In this document: one piece after another, positions 25,192 to 34,309 of the stretch
Position numbering within the stretch: position 1 is the stretch's first letter
How the letters are laid out: every line of letters starts with the position of its first letter
NCBI GenBank assembly: GCA_002387205.1
Contig: DGLA01000024.1
Location: 108,602-172,601 of the forward strand
Length of the DNA: 64,000 nt
Source: Stutzerimonas stutzeri
Lineage (GTDB): Bacteria; Pseudomonadota; Gammaproteobacteria; Pseudomonadales; Pseudomonadaceae
Direction: 5' to 3'
The notes under the pieces: generated by a model
Database searches by the model: none
Seen by the model: only the letters and a program-made list of their open reading frames with translations
Told to the model about the DNA's origin: nothing
Made by a program: the position numbers and the translations under genes

Positions 25192-26304
25192 ATGCACAGC
25201 GAGTCTCCCATCAAGCGTCGTCACACCCGTAAAATCTGGGTGGGCAACGTGCCGGTCGGCGGCGATGCGCCTATCGCCGTACAGAGCATGACCAATACCG
25301 AAACCTGCGACGTCGATGCGACAGTTGCGCAGATCCAGCGATTGCAAAATGCCGGTGCTGACATTGTTCGCGTCTCGGTGCCGTCTATGGAAGCTGCCGA
25401 GGCCTTTGGAAGGATCAAGCAGCGCGTCGGCCTGCCGTTGGTCGCCGACATTCATTTCGACTATCAAATTGCGCTACGAGTGGCAGAGCTTGGCGTCGAT
25501 TGCTTGCGTATCAATCCAGGCAATATCGGCCGCGAGGATCGGGTGCGTGCTGTCGTTGAGGCTGCACGGGACAGGGGAATCCCGATCCGTATTGGCGTGA
25601 ATGCCGGTTCGCTTGAAAAGGACCTGCAAAAGAAATATGGAGAGCCCACTCCCGAGGCGCTGGTGGAGTCGGCGCTGCGACATGTGGAGCATCTGGATCG
25701 GCTGAATTTCCCGGATTTCAAGGTCAGCGTGAAAGCGTCCGATGTGTTCATGGCCGTAGCTGCGTATCGCCTGTTGGCTGACAAGATCGAGCAACCGCTG
25801 CATCTGGGCATCACCGAGGCCGGTGGCCTGCGGTCCGGCACAGTCAAGTCGGCGGTAGGCCTTGGCATGTTACTGGCCGAGGGCATCGGCGACACCATTC
25901 GCATCTCGCTGGCAGCCGATCCGGTTGAAGAGATAAAGGTTGGTTTCGACATTCTGAAATCATTGCGTCTGCGCTCGCGAGGCATCAATTTCATCGCCTG
26001 CCCGAGTTGCTCGCGGCAGAACTTCGATGTAGTCAAGACCATGAACGAGCTTGAAGGCCGGCTCGATGATCTTCTGGTGCCGCTGGACGTTGCGGTGATC
26101 GGTTGCGTGGTCAACGGCCCTGGCGAAGCCAAGGAGGCACATATCGGGCTGACCGGCGGCTCCCCGAACAACCTCATCTACATCGATGGTAAGCCTGCGC
26201 AAAAACTCAGCAATGAAAATCTGGTGGACGAACTGGAACAATTGATTCGTCGCAAGGCCGCGGAAAAGGCTGAAACAGATGCCGCGCTGATCGTGCGTAG
26301 CTGA
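25192..26304 (+). CDS. ispG: 4-hydroxy-3-methylbut-2-enyl diphosphate synthase (flavodoxin)
   Basis: Penultimate enzyme of the MEP isoprenoid pathway, converting MEcPP to HMBPP with a [4Fe-4S] cluster. The 370-residue protein contains the N-terminal TIM barrel start PIAVQSMTNTETCDVDAT and the C-terminal cluster cysteines in FIACPSCSRQNFD and VIGCVVNGPGEAKEA. The length is standard. Only 2 nt separate it from rodZ, so it must be in the same transcript; hisS follows 14 nt later. Confidence 0.97.
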   Translation: MHSESPIKRRHTRKIWVGNVPVGGDAPIAVQSMTNTETCDVDATVAQIQRLQNAGADIVRVSVPSMEAAEAFGRIKQRVGLPLVADIHFDYQIALRVAELGVDCLRINPGNIGREDRVRAVVEAARDRGIPIRIGVNAGSLEKDLQKKYGEPTPEALVESALRHVEHLDRLNFPDFKVSVKASDVFMAVAAYRLLADKIEQPLHLGITEAGGLRSGTVKSAVGLGMLLAEGIGDTIRISLAADPVEEIKVGFDILKSLRLRSRGINFIACPSCSRQNFDVVKTMNELEGRLDDLLVPLDVAVIGCVVNGPGEAKEAHIGLTGGSPNNLIYIDGKPAQKLSNENLVDELEQLIRRKAAEKAETDAALIVRS

Positions 26305-26318
26305 TTTAAGGAACCGAA

Positions 26319-27602
26319 TTGAGCAAGTCCCTGCAAGCCATCCGTGGCATGAACGATATCCTGCCGGCGCAGACACCGGTCTGGCGCTACCTTGAAACTA
26401 CTTTCGCGCAGCTGCTGGACAGCTACGGTTACAGCGAAATCCGTTTGCCCATCCTCGAGTTCACTGATCTGTTCGCCCGCGGCATTGGGGAGGGAACCGA
26501 TGTGGTCGACAAGGAGATGTACACCTTTCTCGACCGTAACGAGGAATCACTGACGTTGCGGCCCGAGGGCACAGCCGGTTGCGTCCGGGCCGTTCTCGAA
26601 CACGGTATGACCGGCGGCGGCCAGGTGCAAAAACTCTGGTACAGCGGCCCGATGTTTCGCTATGAAAAACCACAGAAAGGCCGTTATCGCCAGTTTCACC
26701 AGATCGGTGTGGAAGTGTTCAATCAGCCCGGGCCTGATGTGGATGCTGAGTTAATCGTGCTGACGGCTCGGCTGTGGAAACAACTGGGCATGGCTGATGC
26801 GGTCACACTGCAGCTGAACAGCCTTGGCTCCAGCGAAGCGCGGGCGATCTATCGCGACGCGCTCGTGGAGTATCTCAAGCAGCATTTCGACCAGCTCGAC
26901 GAGGACAGCCAGCGCCGTCTCACGAGCAACCCGCTGCGCATTCTGGACAGCAAGAACGCCCAGACCCAGGCGTTGCTGGCAGACGCGCCGACCTTGCAGG
27001 ACTATCTGGACGATGACTCCCGCGCCCATTTCGAGGGCCTCAAGGCCAGGCTCGAAGCGGCAGGCATTGCCTACCAGATCAATCCCAAGCTGGTTCGTGG
27101 GCTCGATTATTACGGTCGCACAGTATTCGAGTGGGTGACCGACAAGCTGGGTTCGCAAGGTACAGTTTGCGCAGGTGGCCGCTACGACGGCCTGGTCAGT
27201 CAATTCGGTGGCAAGCCAACCCCGGGTGTGGGCTTCGCGATGGGCATCGAGCGGCTGGTATTGCTGTTGGAAACGCTTGAGGTGGTGCCGAAGGAGCTGA
27301 CTCCTCCCGCTCATGCTTACATCTGCGCCTTTGGCGAAGAAGCCGAGCTTGCCGCGCTGGGATTGGCAGAAGGGCTACGCGACGCCTTGCCGGGCCTGCG
27401 CCTGTTGGTGAACGCCGGTGGGGGCAGCTTCAAGAGCCAGTTCAAGAAGGCCGACAAGAGCGGGGCGCGCTTCGCACTGATTCTAGGTGACGACGAGCTG
27501 GCAGGGCGCGTGGTAGGTTGCAAGCCGCTGCGTGACGACAGCGAACAACAAAGTATTGCCTGGGATGCTCTGCCCGAGCGTCTGGCTGCCTGTCTGGCTT
27601 GA
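26319..27602 (+). CDS. hisS: histidyl-tRNA synthetase
   Basis: Class II synthetase charging tRNA-His. The 427-residue protein begins MSKSLQAIRGMNDILPAQT at a TTG codon (26319), with AAGGA at 26308-26312 six nt upstream. Class II motif 2 is seen in KLWYSGPMFRYEKPQKGRYRQFHQIGVE. The histidine-binding motifs LVRGLDYYGRTVFEW and AGGRYDGLVSQFGGKPTPGVGFAMGIERL follow, with an anticodon-binding domain from about residue 330. Confidence 0.97.
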   Translation: MSKSLQAIRGMNDILPAQTPVWRYLETTFAQLLDSYGYSEIRLPILEFTDLFARGIGEGTDVVDKEMYTFLDRNEESLTLRPEGTAGCVRAVLEHGMTGGGQVQKLWYSGPMFRYEKPQKGRYRQFHQIGVEVFNQPGPDVDAELIVLTARLWKQLGMADAVTLQLNSLGSSEARAIYRDALVEYLKQHFDQLDEDSQRRLTSNPLRILDSKNAQTQALLADAPTLQDYLDDDSRAHFEGLKARLEAAGIAYQINPKLVRGLDYYGRTVFEWVTDKLGSQGTVCAGGRYDGLVSQFGGKPTPGVGFAMGIERLVLLLETLEVVPKELTPPAHAYICAFGEEAELAALGLAEGLRDALPGLRLLVNAGGGSFKSQFKKADKSGARFALILGDDELAGRVVGCKPLRDDSEQQSIAWDALPERLAACLA

Positions 27603-27642
27603 TCAGACCGGCCTGAATTCAGCGAAAGAAAGGAGTGACAGT

Positions 27643-28284
27643 GTGACCTCGGGTACCGATGAAGAACAACTGGCGCAGATCAAAGAGTGGTGGCAGCGTA
27701 ACGGCAAGCCACTACTCCTCGGGGGTGCACTCGCTCTGGTCCTGGTATTTGGCTGGCAGTTCTGGCAGAAGCATCAGCTCAATCAGGCGCAGGGTGCGTC
27801 CGGGCTCTACCAGCAATTGCTCAATGCGTCCCTGGAGCAGGGCGAGGTGGATGCGGCCGAAGTGTCCCGACTGGGGAATCTCCTGAAGAAAGATTTCTCC
27901 GGTTCCCATTACGCTCAGTACGGTAGCCTGTTCGTCGCTAAAGTGGCGGTGGAGTCCGGGCGTCTCGACGAAGCGGCAGCGGAGCTGCAGACTGTGCTGG
28001 ACAAGCCTGCCGACAAGACCCTTGAAGAACTGGCGCGCCAGCGTCTCGCCAGGGTGCTCGCTGCGCAGGACAAAGTGGACGCCGCTTTGGCGCTGCTCGA
28101 TGAGGATGCGCCACAGGCATTTGCTTCCAGTCGTGAAGAGCTGCGTGGTGACCTGTTGGTCAAGCTGGGCCGTAACGATGAGGCCCATGCGGCTTATTCC
28201 AAGGCAAAAGAGGCGTTGTCGCAGGATGCTGCCATCGGCGGCTTGCAGCTGAAGCTGGACGATCTGGCTCGTGGAGAGGCATAA
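27643..28284 (+). CDS. YfgM-family tetratricopeptide inner-membrane protein
   Basis: Homologue of E. coli YfgM, an ancillary SecYEG/PpiD-associated protein that hands secreted proteins to periplasmic chaperones. From GTG 27643 (MTSGTDEEQLAQIKEWWQRNGK) it has 213 residues: a short cytosolic part, one membrane span at about 22-42 (KPLLLGGALALVLVFGWQF) and a periplasmic helical TPR-like region. AGGAG at 27631-27635 supports the GTG; the longer frame would overlap hisS. It sits between hisS and bamB, the usual order in this lineage. Confidence 0.9.
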   Translation: MTSGTDEEQLAQIKEWWQRNGKPLLLGGALALVLVFGWQFWQKHQLNQAQGASGLYQQLLNASLEQGEVDAAEVSRLGNLLKKDFSGSHYAQYGSLFVAKVAVESGRLDEAAAELQTVLDKPADKTLEELARQRLARVLAAQDKVDAALALLDEDAPQAFASSREELRGDLLVKLGRNDEAHAAYSKAKEALSQDAAIGGLQLKLDDLARGEA

Positions 28285-28288
28285 ATTG

Positions 28289-29437
28289 ATGCGTTGGAAG
28301 AATGCAGCGCTGCTGGCCTTGGCCGTCCTGGTTGTGGGGTGCAGCAGTAATGACAAGAAAGAACCCGAACCCGCCGAACTGGTCAAGTTCGATGCGGAAA
28401 TCGAACTGAACAAGGAGTGGAGTCGCTCGATAGGTGAAGGCCAGGGCGAGACCTACAACCTGCTGACGCCGGTTGTCTATGGTAACGAGATATTTGCCGC
28501 AGACGTCGAAGGCCTTGTTGTCGCGATGGATCGTCTGACTGGCAAGGTCAACTGGAAAAAGGATCTGGATGTACCCATCTCCGGCGCGGTCGGTGCCGGA
28601 TATGGTCTCGTGCTGGTGGGAACACTGCGCGGTGAAGTGCTGGCGCTGGATGTGTCCAACGGAGAGGAGCGGTGGCGCAGTCAGGTCAGCAGTGAGGTGC
28701 TTGCCGCACCCGCAGTCAATGGTGACGTCGTTGTCGTGCAAACCCAGGATGATCGCGTTGTCGCGCTGGAAATCGACACGGGCAAGCAACGCTGGAGCTA
28801 CGAAAGCTCCCCGGCGGTGCTGACCTTGCGTGGAACCGGGGCGCCGCTGTTGACCAATGAGCTGGCGGTCGCCGGGCTGTCCAGCGGCAAGGTGGTGGCG
28901 CTGGATACTCGCCGTGGCCTGCCTGTTTGGGAGCAGCGAGTAGCAGTCCCCCAGGGCCGCTCCGAACTGGAACGTGTGGTTGATATCGATGGCGGGCTTC
29001 TGTTGTCGGGCGGAACCTTGTATGTCGCCACTTACCAGGGACGCGCGGCAGCGCTGGATCTGGAAACCGGCCGTATCCTCTGGCAGCGCGATGCCTCCAC
29101 ATCGTCCGGAGTGGCGATGGGGTATGGCAGTGTTTACGTCAGCCAGGCCGACGGCTCGGTGGTAGGCATTGATGAACGATCTACAACGGTACTCTGGAGC
29201 AATGACGCACTGGCTCGCCGACAGTTGTCCGCGCCTGCGGTGTTCTCCAGCTATGTGGTGGTGGGTGACAAGGAAGGCTATGCGCACCTGTTGAGCCAGG
29301 TCGACGGTCGATTCGTGGCACGTACCCGAGTTGACAGTGATGGCGTACGCGCGCGGCCTGTCGTTGAAGGTGACTGGCTGTATGTTTACGGTAACGGCGG
29401 CAAGCTGGTTGCCTTGACCATCAAGCAGCCGGACTGA
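28289..29437 (+). CDS. bamB: outer-membrane protein assembly factor BamB
   Basis: Lipoprotein of the BAM complex that inserts beta-barrel proteins in the outer membrane. From ATG 28289 (MRWKNAALLALAVLVVGC) a lipoprotein signal places the lipid anchor at Cys18. The 382-residue protein then holds repeated PQQ-like beta-propeller blades, e.g. LDVSNGEERWRSQV, IDTGKQRWSYES, LDLETGRILWQRD. GGAGAGG at 28273-28279 is 9 nt before the ATG. It follows yfgM by 4 nt. Confidence 0.95.
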   Translation: MRWKNAALLALAVLVVGCSSNDKKEPEPAELVKFDAEIELNKEWSRSIGEGQGETYNLLTPVVYGNEIFAADVEGLVVAMDRLTGKVNWKKDLDVPISGAVGAGYGLVLVGTLRGEVLALDVSNGEERWRSQVSSEVLAAPAVNGDVVVVQTQDDRVVALEIDTGKQRWSYESSPAVLTLRGTGAPLLTNELAVAGLSSGKVVALDTRRGLPVWEQRVAVPQGRSELERVVDIDGGLLLSGGTLYVATYQGRAAALDLETGRILWQRDASTSSGVAMGYGSVYVSQADGSVVGIDERSTTVLWSNDALARRQLSAPAVFSSYVVVGDKEGYAHLLSQVDGRFVARTRVDSDGVRARPVVEGDWLYVYGNGGKLVALTIKQPD

Positions 29438-29540
29438 CGCCTCGTTCAGCGCACTCGTTCCGCATTGGCGGGGACGCTATATCTGGCCGCTGCCTTGCAG
29501 CGGCCTTCGTGTTTTCTGAAATATCGCAGTGGAGAGCCGT

Positions 29541-31025
29541 ATGGTTCCCGTAATTGCCCTCGTGGGCCGCCCGAACGTCGGTAAATCGACCCTGTTCAAC
29601 CGTCTGACCAAGAGCCGTGACGCCATCGTGGCCGAATACGCCGGTCTGACCCGTGATCGTCAATATGGCGAAGCCAAATGGCAGGGACGGACCTATATCG
29701 TCATCGATACCGGCGGCCTGACGGGGGACGAGCAGGGCATCGACGCCAAGATGGCTGAGCAGTCGCTGCAGGCGATGCAGGAAGCCGATGCGGTGATGTT
29801 CATGGTGGATGCGCGCGCCGGCATGACGCCGGGTGATCAGATGATCGCCGAACATCTGCGCAAGATGAACAAGCGCCACTTCCTGGTGGCAAACAAGGTC
29901 GACAGTATCGACCCGGATATTGCCCGTGCCGAGTTCAGTCCGTTAGGGCTCGGCGATGCGTTGCCAATCGCCGCGGCCCATGGGCGCGGTATCAGCCACA
30001 TGCTGGAGCAGGCGCTTGGCGCCTTTCCCAAGGACAATGCCGAGGCGCCAGAGCAGGAAGGTGAGGCGCAAGAGGCTGAAGTTGTTGCCGAGGGGCAGGA
30101 GCTCAAGCGCATTCCGGGCCCGAGCGAGAAGGATGGCATCAAGATTGCCGTCATTGGCCGCCCGAATGTCGGCAAGTCGACGCTGGTCAACCGCATGCTT
30201 GGTGAAGAGCGGGTCATCGTCTACGACCAGGCCGGCACCACGCGAGACAGCATCTACATCCCATTCGAACGCGATGACGAAAAGTACACGCTGATCGACA
30301 CAGCGGGTGTGCGTCGCCGTGGCAAGATCTTCGAGGCCGTGGAGAAGTTTTCCGTGGTCAAGACGCTGCAGGCGATCCAGGATTCCAACGTCGTCATTTT
30401 CGTAATGGACGCCCGCGAGGGTGTGGTCGAGCACGACCTGAACCTGCTCGGCTTCGTTCTGGAAAGTGGCCGGGCGCTGGTCATCGCGCTGAACAAGTGG
30501 GATGGCATGGAGCCGAGCGAGCGCGATTATGTGAAAACCGAGCTGGAGCGCCGGCTATTTTTTGTCGAGTTTGCCGACATCCATTTCATCTCTGCCAAGC
30601 ATGGCACCGGCGTCGGCAACCTGTACAAGTCAGTGCAGGCTTCATTCAAGTCGGCCGTCACCCGTTGGCCCACCAGCCGCCTGACGCAGATCCTCGAAGA
30701 TGCGGTTCGCGAGCATGCGCCGCCCATGGTTGCCAGTCGCCGTATCAAGCTGCGCTATGCGCACCTGGGGGGAGCCAACCCACCGCTGATCGTCATCCAC
30801 GGTAACCAGGTCGACTCGATACCCAAGTCCTATACTCGCTACCTGGAAAATACCTACCGGCGCGTCCTGAAGCTGGTCGGTACGCCCATCCGCATCGAGT
30901 ACAAAGGCGGCGAAAACCCCTACGAGGGCAAGAAAAACACGCTCACCGACCGCCAGGTCAACAAGAAGCGCCGTCTCATGTCCCACCACAAGAAGGCCGA
31001 GAAAAAGCGCCGCGACAAGCGCTGA
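29541..31025 (+). CDS. der: ribosome-associated GTPase Der (EngA)
   Basis: Essential double-domain GTPase for 50S subunit maturation. The 494-residue protein starts MVPVIALVGRPNVGKST; P-loops GRPNVGKS occur at residues 9-16 and again near 205, each followed by a DTGG/DTAG switch and by NKVD (first) or NKWD (second). A basic KH-like C-terminal domain ends KKAEKKRRDKR. GGAG at 29531-29534 supports ATG 29541. Its stop is only 4 nt from the stop of the convergent acetyltransferase gene. Confidence 0.97.
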   Translation: MVPVIALVGRPNVGKSTLFNRLTKSRDAIVAEYAGLTRDRQYGEAKWQGRTYIVIDTGGLTGDEQGIDAKMAEQSLQAMQEADAVMFMVDARAGMTPGDQMIAEHLRKMNKRHFLVANKVDSIDPDIARAEFSPLGLGDALPIAAAHGRGISHMLEQALGAFPKDNAEAPEQEGEAQEAEVVAEGQELKRIPGPSEKDGIKIAVIGRPNVGKSTLVNRMLGEERVIVYDQAGTTRDSIYIPFERDDEKYTLIDTAGVRRRGKIFEAVEKFSVVKTLQAIQDSNVVIFVMDAREGVVEHDLNLLGFVLESGRALVIALNKWDGMEPSERDYVKTELERRLFFVEFADIHFISAKHGTGVGNLYKSVQASFKSAVTRWPTSRLTQILEDAVREHAPPMVASRRIKLRYAHLGGANPPLIVIHGNQVDSIPKSYTRYLENTYRRVLKLVGTPIRIEYKGGENPYEGKKNTLTDRQVNKKRRLMSHHKKAEKKRRDKR

Positions 31026-31029
31026 CTTT

Positions 31030-31824
31030 TCAACTGTCCTCGTCGAACGACTGGTCCATATCAAGGGCCGGTCGTGCGTGTCGTGGCTTGCCGACCTGGC
31101 GAGCCGGGTTGCCAACCACGGTGGTATGCGGCGCAACCGGGTGCAGTACAACGCTGCCGGCGCCAACCTTGGCGCCCTCGCCGATCTCTATATTGCCGAG
31201 GATTTTTGCCCCCGCCCCGATCATCACGCCGCTGCGCACCTTGGGATGTCGGTCACCGCTTTCCTTCCCTGTGCCTCCCAAGGTCACGCCCTGGAGGATT
31301 GATACATCGTCGCCGACCACTGCAGTTTCGCCTATGACGATGCCTGTTCCGTGGTCGAGCATGACGCCGCTGCCTATCCGGCTGGCCGGGTTGATGTCAA
31401 TCGCCAGACGTTCATTGCAGCGTGCCTGGATGAACATCGCCATCAACCGCTCCTGCTGTTGTAACAGTAGATGTCCGATACGGTAGGCCTGCAAGGCTGC
31501 AAAGCCCTTGGAAAACAGCAACACCTCCAGTTCGGTATCGAAGGCCGGGTCTCGATGGACGATCGCCTGCAAATCGCACCAGGCCGCTTCGGCGAGGAGC
31601 GGGTGCTGTCGATGAACACTGGCAAAGCGATCGAAAAGCGCCTGCTGCTGTTCCGAAGTGGCAGCCAGGGCCTGGCTGATCCGGTAGGCCAGGGAGCAGC
31701 CGAAATCCGGATGGTCGAGAACGGCTTGCTGAATGACACCCGCCAGGCCCGGCTCGGCCTGCAACGCGCGTTCAGCCTGAGTGCGCACGTCGGCCCACCG
31801 GGCATCCGCAGATTCGATAGACAT
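31030..31824 (-). CDS. serine O-acetyltransferase (long, E. coli CysE type)
   Basis: Second cysteine-pathway acetyltransferase in the window. The 264-residue protein MSIESADARWADVRTQAERALQAEPGLAGVIQ has the extra N-terminal helical domain of E. coli-type CysE (about residues 1-135). A hexapeptide left-handed beta-helix follows with MLDHGTGIVIGETAVVGDDVSILQGVTLGG, the same active-site pattern as the gene at 15224-16009. The tail is rich in Arg, His and Asp. AGAGGA precedes ATG 31824; an upstream in-frame start at 31857 is less likely. Convergent with der, divergent from the aminotransferase. It is also a cysE homologue; I leave the symbol to the short form. Confidence 0.9.
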   Translation of the reverse strand: MSIESADARWADVRTQAERALQAEPGLAGVIQQAVLDHPDFGCSLAYRISQALAATSEQQQALFDRFASVHRQHPLLAEAAWCDLQAIVHRDPAFDTELEVLLFSKGFAALQAYRIGHLLLQQQERLMAMFIQARCNERLAIDINPASRIGSGVMLDHGTGIVIGETAVVGDDVSILQGVTLGGTGKESGDRHPKVRSGVMIGAGAKILGNIEIGEGAKVGAGSVVLHPVAPHTTVVGNPARQVGKPRHARPALDMDQSFDEDS

Positions 31825-31988
31825 GGTGATCCTCTCTACTTGCATGAATTGAAGCACCAGACGGAGCTATGTCGAGCTCACTGTAGCAGTCGGGCTCAGG
31901 TACCCAGGCCCTCGTATCGTGCCGTCTTGATCGGCTATGCTGTTTTTCCCTGTCGAAGCCCGTGCGACAGGCCTGTCGGAAGGCTTTC

Positions 31989-33137
31989 ATGCTCATCAGT
32001 AAATTGCCCAATGTCGGTACCACCATCTTCACCACAATGTCGCAGCTGGCGGCTCAAACCGGCGCTCTGAACCTGTCCCAGGGCTTTCCGGATTTTGATG
32101 GCCCTGATGCGTTGCGCGAAGCGCTGGCGCGCCATGTGATGGCTGGCCACAACCAGTACGCTCCGATGGCCGGCCTGCCTGCGTTGCGCGAGCAGGTGGC
32201 GGTGAAAGTAGCGTCACTTTACGGCCGCAAGGTCAGCGCGGACACCGAGGTGACCATCACGCCCGGTGCGACCCAGGCCATCTTTTGTGCGATTCATGCG
32301 ATCGTTCGACCTGGCGACGAAGTGATCGTCTTTGATCCCTGTTATGACAGCTACGAACCGGCCGTCGAACTCGCCGGTGGGGTCTGTATCCACCAGTCGC
32401 TCAGGCTGCCGGAGTTTTCCATCGACTGGCAGAAATTGGCCGACACGATCACGTCGCGCACACGCATCATCGTGTTGAACACGCCGCACAACCCCAGCGG
32501 GGCGTCGATCGACATGGCCGATCTGGATCGGCTTGCGGCGCTGATCCGCGACCGGGATATCTACCTGCTCAGCGATGAGGTCTACGAGCATCTGGTCTTC
32601 GATGGGCGCGAGCATGCCAGCATGCTGCGTCATGACGAGCTGTACCAGCGCGCCTTTGTCGTCAGTTCGTTCGGCAAGACCTATCACGTCACCGGATGGA
32701 AGACCGGCTATGTCGTGGCGCCGCCCATGCTCAGCAGCGAGTTGCGCAAGGTTCATCAGTACGTCAGCTTTACCGGCGTGACGCCGTTGCAGTGGGCACT
32801 GGCCGATTTCATGGCCGCGTATCCGGAGCATGTAAGTGGATTGCCGGCGTTCTACCAGGCGAAACGCGATCTGTTCTGCAATCTACTAGCCGGTTCGCGG
32901 TTCAGTTTTACCCGCGCGGCCGGCACCTATTTTCAGCTCGTCGACTATTCGGCGATTCGCCCGGACCTCGATGACGTCGCCATGTCCGAGTGGCTGACTC
33001 GCGAGCACGGTGTAGCGAGCATTCCGATCTCGGTTTTTTACCAGGCCCCTCCTGCCGAATCGCGGCTCGTCCGCTTCTGCTTCGCCAAACGAGAGGAGAC
33101 GCTGCATCAGGCAGCGGAACAACTATGCGCGATCTGA
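31989..33137 (+). CDS. methionine/aromatic-type PLP aminotransferase (YbdL-like)
   Basis: Fold-type I class I/II aminotransferase of 382 residues, close to the methionine aminotransferase group (E. coli YbdL). It begins MLISKLPNVGTTIFTTMSQLAAQTGALNLSQGFPDFDGP. The PLP lysine lies in SSFGKTYHVTGWKTGY near residue 238, with NTPHNPSG and SDEVYEHLVFDG supplying the Asn and Asp/Tyr cofactor contacts. GGAAGG (31978-31983) supports the start. The next gene overlaps it by 13 nt and encodes an omega-amidase-like enzyme, so the pair may process 2-oxo-4-methylthiobutyrate or glutamine-derived ketoacids. Confidence 0.9.
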   Translation: MLISKLPNVGTTIFTTMSQLAAQTGALNLSQGFPDFDGPDALREALARHVMAGHNQYAPMAGLPALREQVAVKVASLYGRKVSADTEVTITPGATQAIFCAIHAIVRPGDEVIVFDPCYDSYEPAVELAGGVCIHQSLRLPEFSIDWQKLADTITSRTRIIVLNTPHNPSGASIDMADLDRLAALIRDRDIYLLSDEVYEHLVFDGREHASMLRHDELYQRAFVVSSFGKTYHVTGWKTGYVVAPPMLSSELRKVHQYVSFTGVTPLQWALADFMAAYPEHVSGLPAFYQAKRDLFCNLLAGSRFSFTRAAGTYFQLVDYSAIRPDLDDVAMSEWLTREHGVASIPISVFYQAPPAESRLVRFCFAKREETLHQAAEQLCAI

Positions 33138-33919
33138 CTACCTTACCGAACCTCGAACTTGCCCTGATCCAGACGACACTCGTCTGGCAGGATGCTCAGG
33201 CCAACCGCGAGCGTCTGGCCGTGTTGCTGGATGAGGCCCGTGGCGTTGACCTGATTGTCCTGCCGGAAATGTTCACCACAGCCTTTTCAATGAATTCCTC
33301 CGAGCTTGCCGAGCCGGAGGAGGGCCCGACGTATGCCTGGTTGCGTGAGCAGGCGGCGCGGGTGGATGCCGTCATTACCGGGAGCGTTATCATCGAGGCG
33401 GCCGACGGCACGCATCGCAACCGTCTGCTCTGGGCGCGGCCGAACGGCAGGATTTCGCTCTATGACAAGCGCCACCTGTTCCGCATGGCCGGCGAGCACA
33501 AGCACTACACGGCGGGCGATCAGCAGGCGGTGTTCGAACTGAACGGCTGGAACATCCGTCCGCTGATCTGCTACGACCTGCGCTTCCCCGTCTGGAGTCG
33601 CGACCCTCACAACACCGACCTGTTGCTCTATACCGCCAACTGGCCGGCGGCACGCCGCAATGCCTGGAATCGCTTGCTACCGGCGCGCGCCATCGAGAAC
33701 CTTTGCTACGTCGCAGCGGTGAATCGGGTCGGTGAAGACGGCAAGGGGTACCCCTACAGTGGCGATACACAGGTGCTGGACTATCTCGGTGATCCCTTGC
33801 TGGAAGCCGGTGACGCCGAGGGCGTGTTTCGCACAACGCTACGGGCGGCTGACCTGGCCAAATTCCGCAGCAAGTTTCCCGCCTACCACGATGGGGATGC
33901 CTTCGAGCTGAAGCTGTAA
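33125..33919 (+). CDS. nitrilase-superfamily amidohydrolase (omega-amidase, YafV-like)
   Basis: A 264-residue carbon-nitrogen hydrolase. The Glu-Lys-Cys catalytic triad is visible: LPEMFTTAFS (Glu near 43), YDKRHLFRMAGEHKHYTAG (Lys near 115) and ICYDLRFPVWSR (Cys near 149). The wording of these motifs matches YafV and eukaryotic omega-amidase (Nit2), which hydrolyse 2-oxoglutaramate and 2-oxosuccinamate. The start ATG 33125 lies inside the aminotransferase end (13 nt overlap), so the two are coupled, consistent with a glutamine transaminase/omega-amidase type route. The stop is 2 nt from the convergent next gene. Confidence 0.88.
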   Translation: MRDLTTLPNLELALIQTTLVWQDAQANRERLAVLLDEARGVDLIVLPEMFTTAFSMNSSELAEPEEGPTYAWLREQAARVDAVITGSVIIEAADGTHRNRLLWARPNGRISLYDKRHLFRMAGEHKHYTAGDQQAVFELNGWNIRPLICYDLRFPVWSRDPHNTDLLLYTANWPAARRNAWNRLLPARAIENLCYVAAVNRVGEDGKGYPYSGDTQVLDYLGDPLLEAGDAEGVFRTTLRAADLAKFRSKFPAYHDGDAFELKL

Positions 33920-33921
33920 CG

Positions 33922-34305
33922 TCAGTGCCCGGCAGTGTCTCTGCGGCGTTGACGCCGCCACGCCAGGCCGCCATAGATGAGGACGTTACTCAGCACAACT
34001 ACCGCAGCGAGCAGATACTGCACCGGCACGCTCAGCCAGGCGGGGTAGATCAGCGGCAGCAGGTAGTGCTCGATGAAGCCGGCCTCGTATCCTGCACTGC
34101 GTGCAAGTCGCCTGAGCAGGTTCTCCCAATGGGTCAGTGGGCAGGGCCAGCCGCTCAGCTCAACGAAAACTCCCCAGGCCACCGCTGGCAAGTGCAGCAC
34201 TACGAAGCCGCGTTTCCAGGCGACGAGCAACCCGCCCAGCAACACGAAGATGATGAAGCCCAGATGCAGGAGCAACACGGCATCAGCGCCGAGCCTATAG
34301 AGCAT
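33922..34305 (-). CDS. DUF2784 membrane protein
   Basis: A 127-residue protein with three or four membrane spans (LLLHLGFIIFVLLGGLLVAW, VLHLPAVAWGVFVELSGW, VPVQYLLAAVVVLSNVLIYGGLAW) and the DUF2784 signature around CPLTHWENLLR and FIEHYLLPLIYP. The function of this family is unknown. It follows the DUF2238 gene after 4 nt, so the two are in one transcript, and its end is 2 nt from the convergent amidase stop. Confidence 0.85.
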   Translation of the reverse strand: MLYRLGADAVLLLHLGFIIFVLLGGLLVAWKRGFVVLHLPAVAWGVFVELSGWPCPLTHWENLLRRLARSAGYEAGFIEHYLLPLIYPAWLSVPVQYLLAAVVVLSNVLIYGGLAWRRQRRRDTAGH

Positions 34306-34309
34306 GTCG

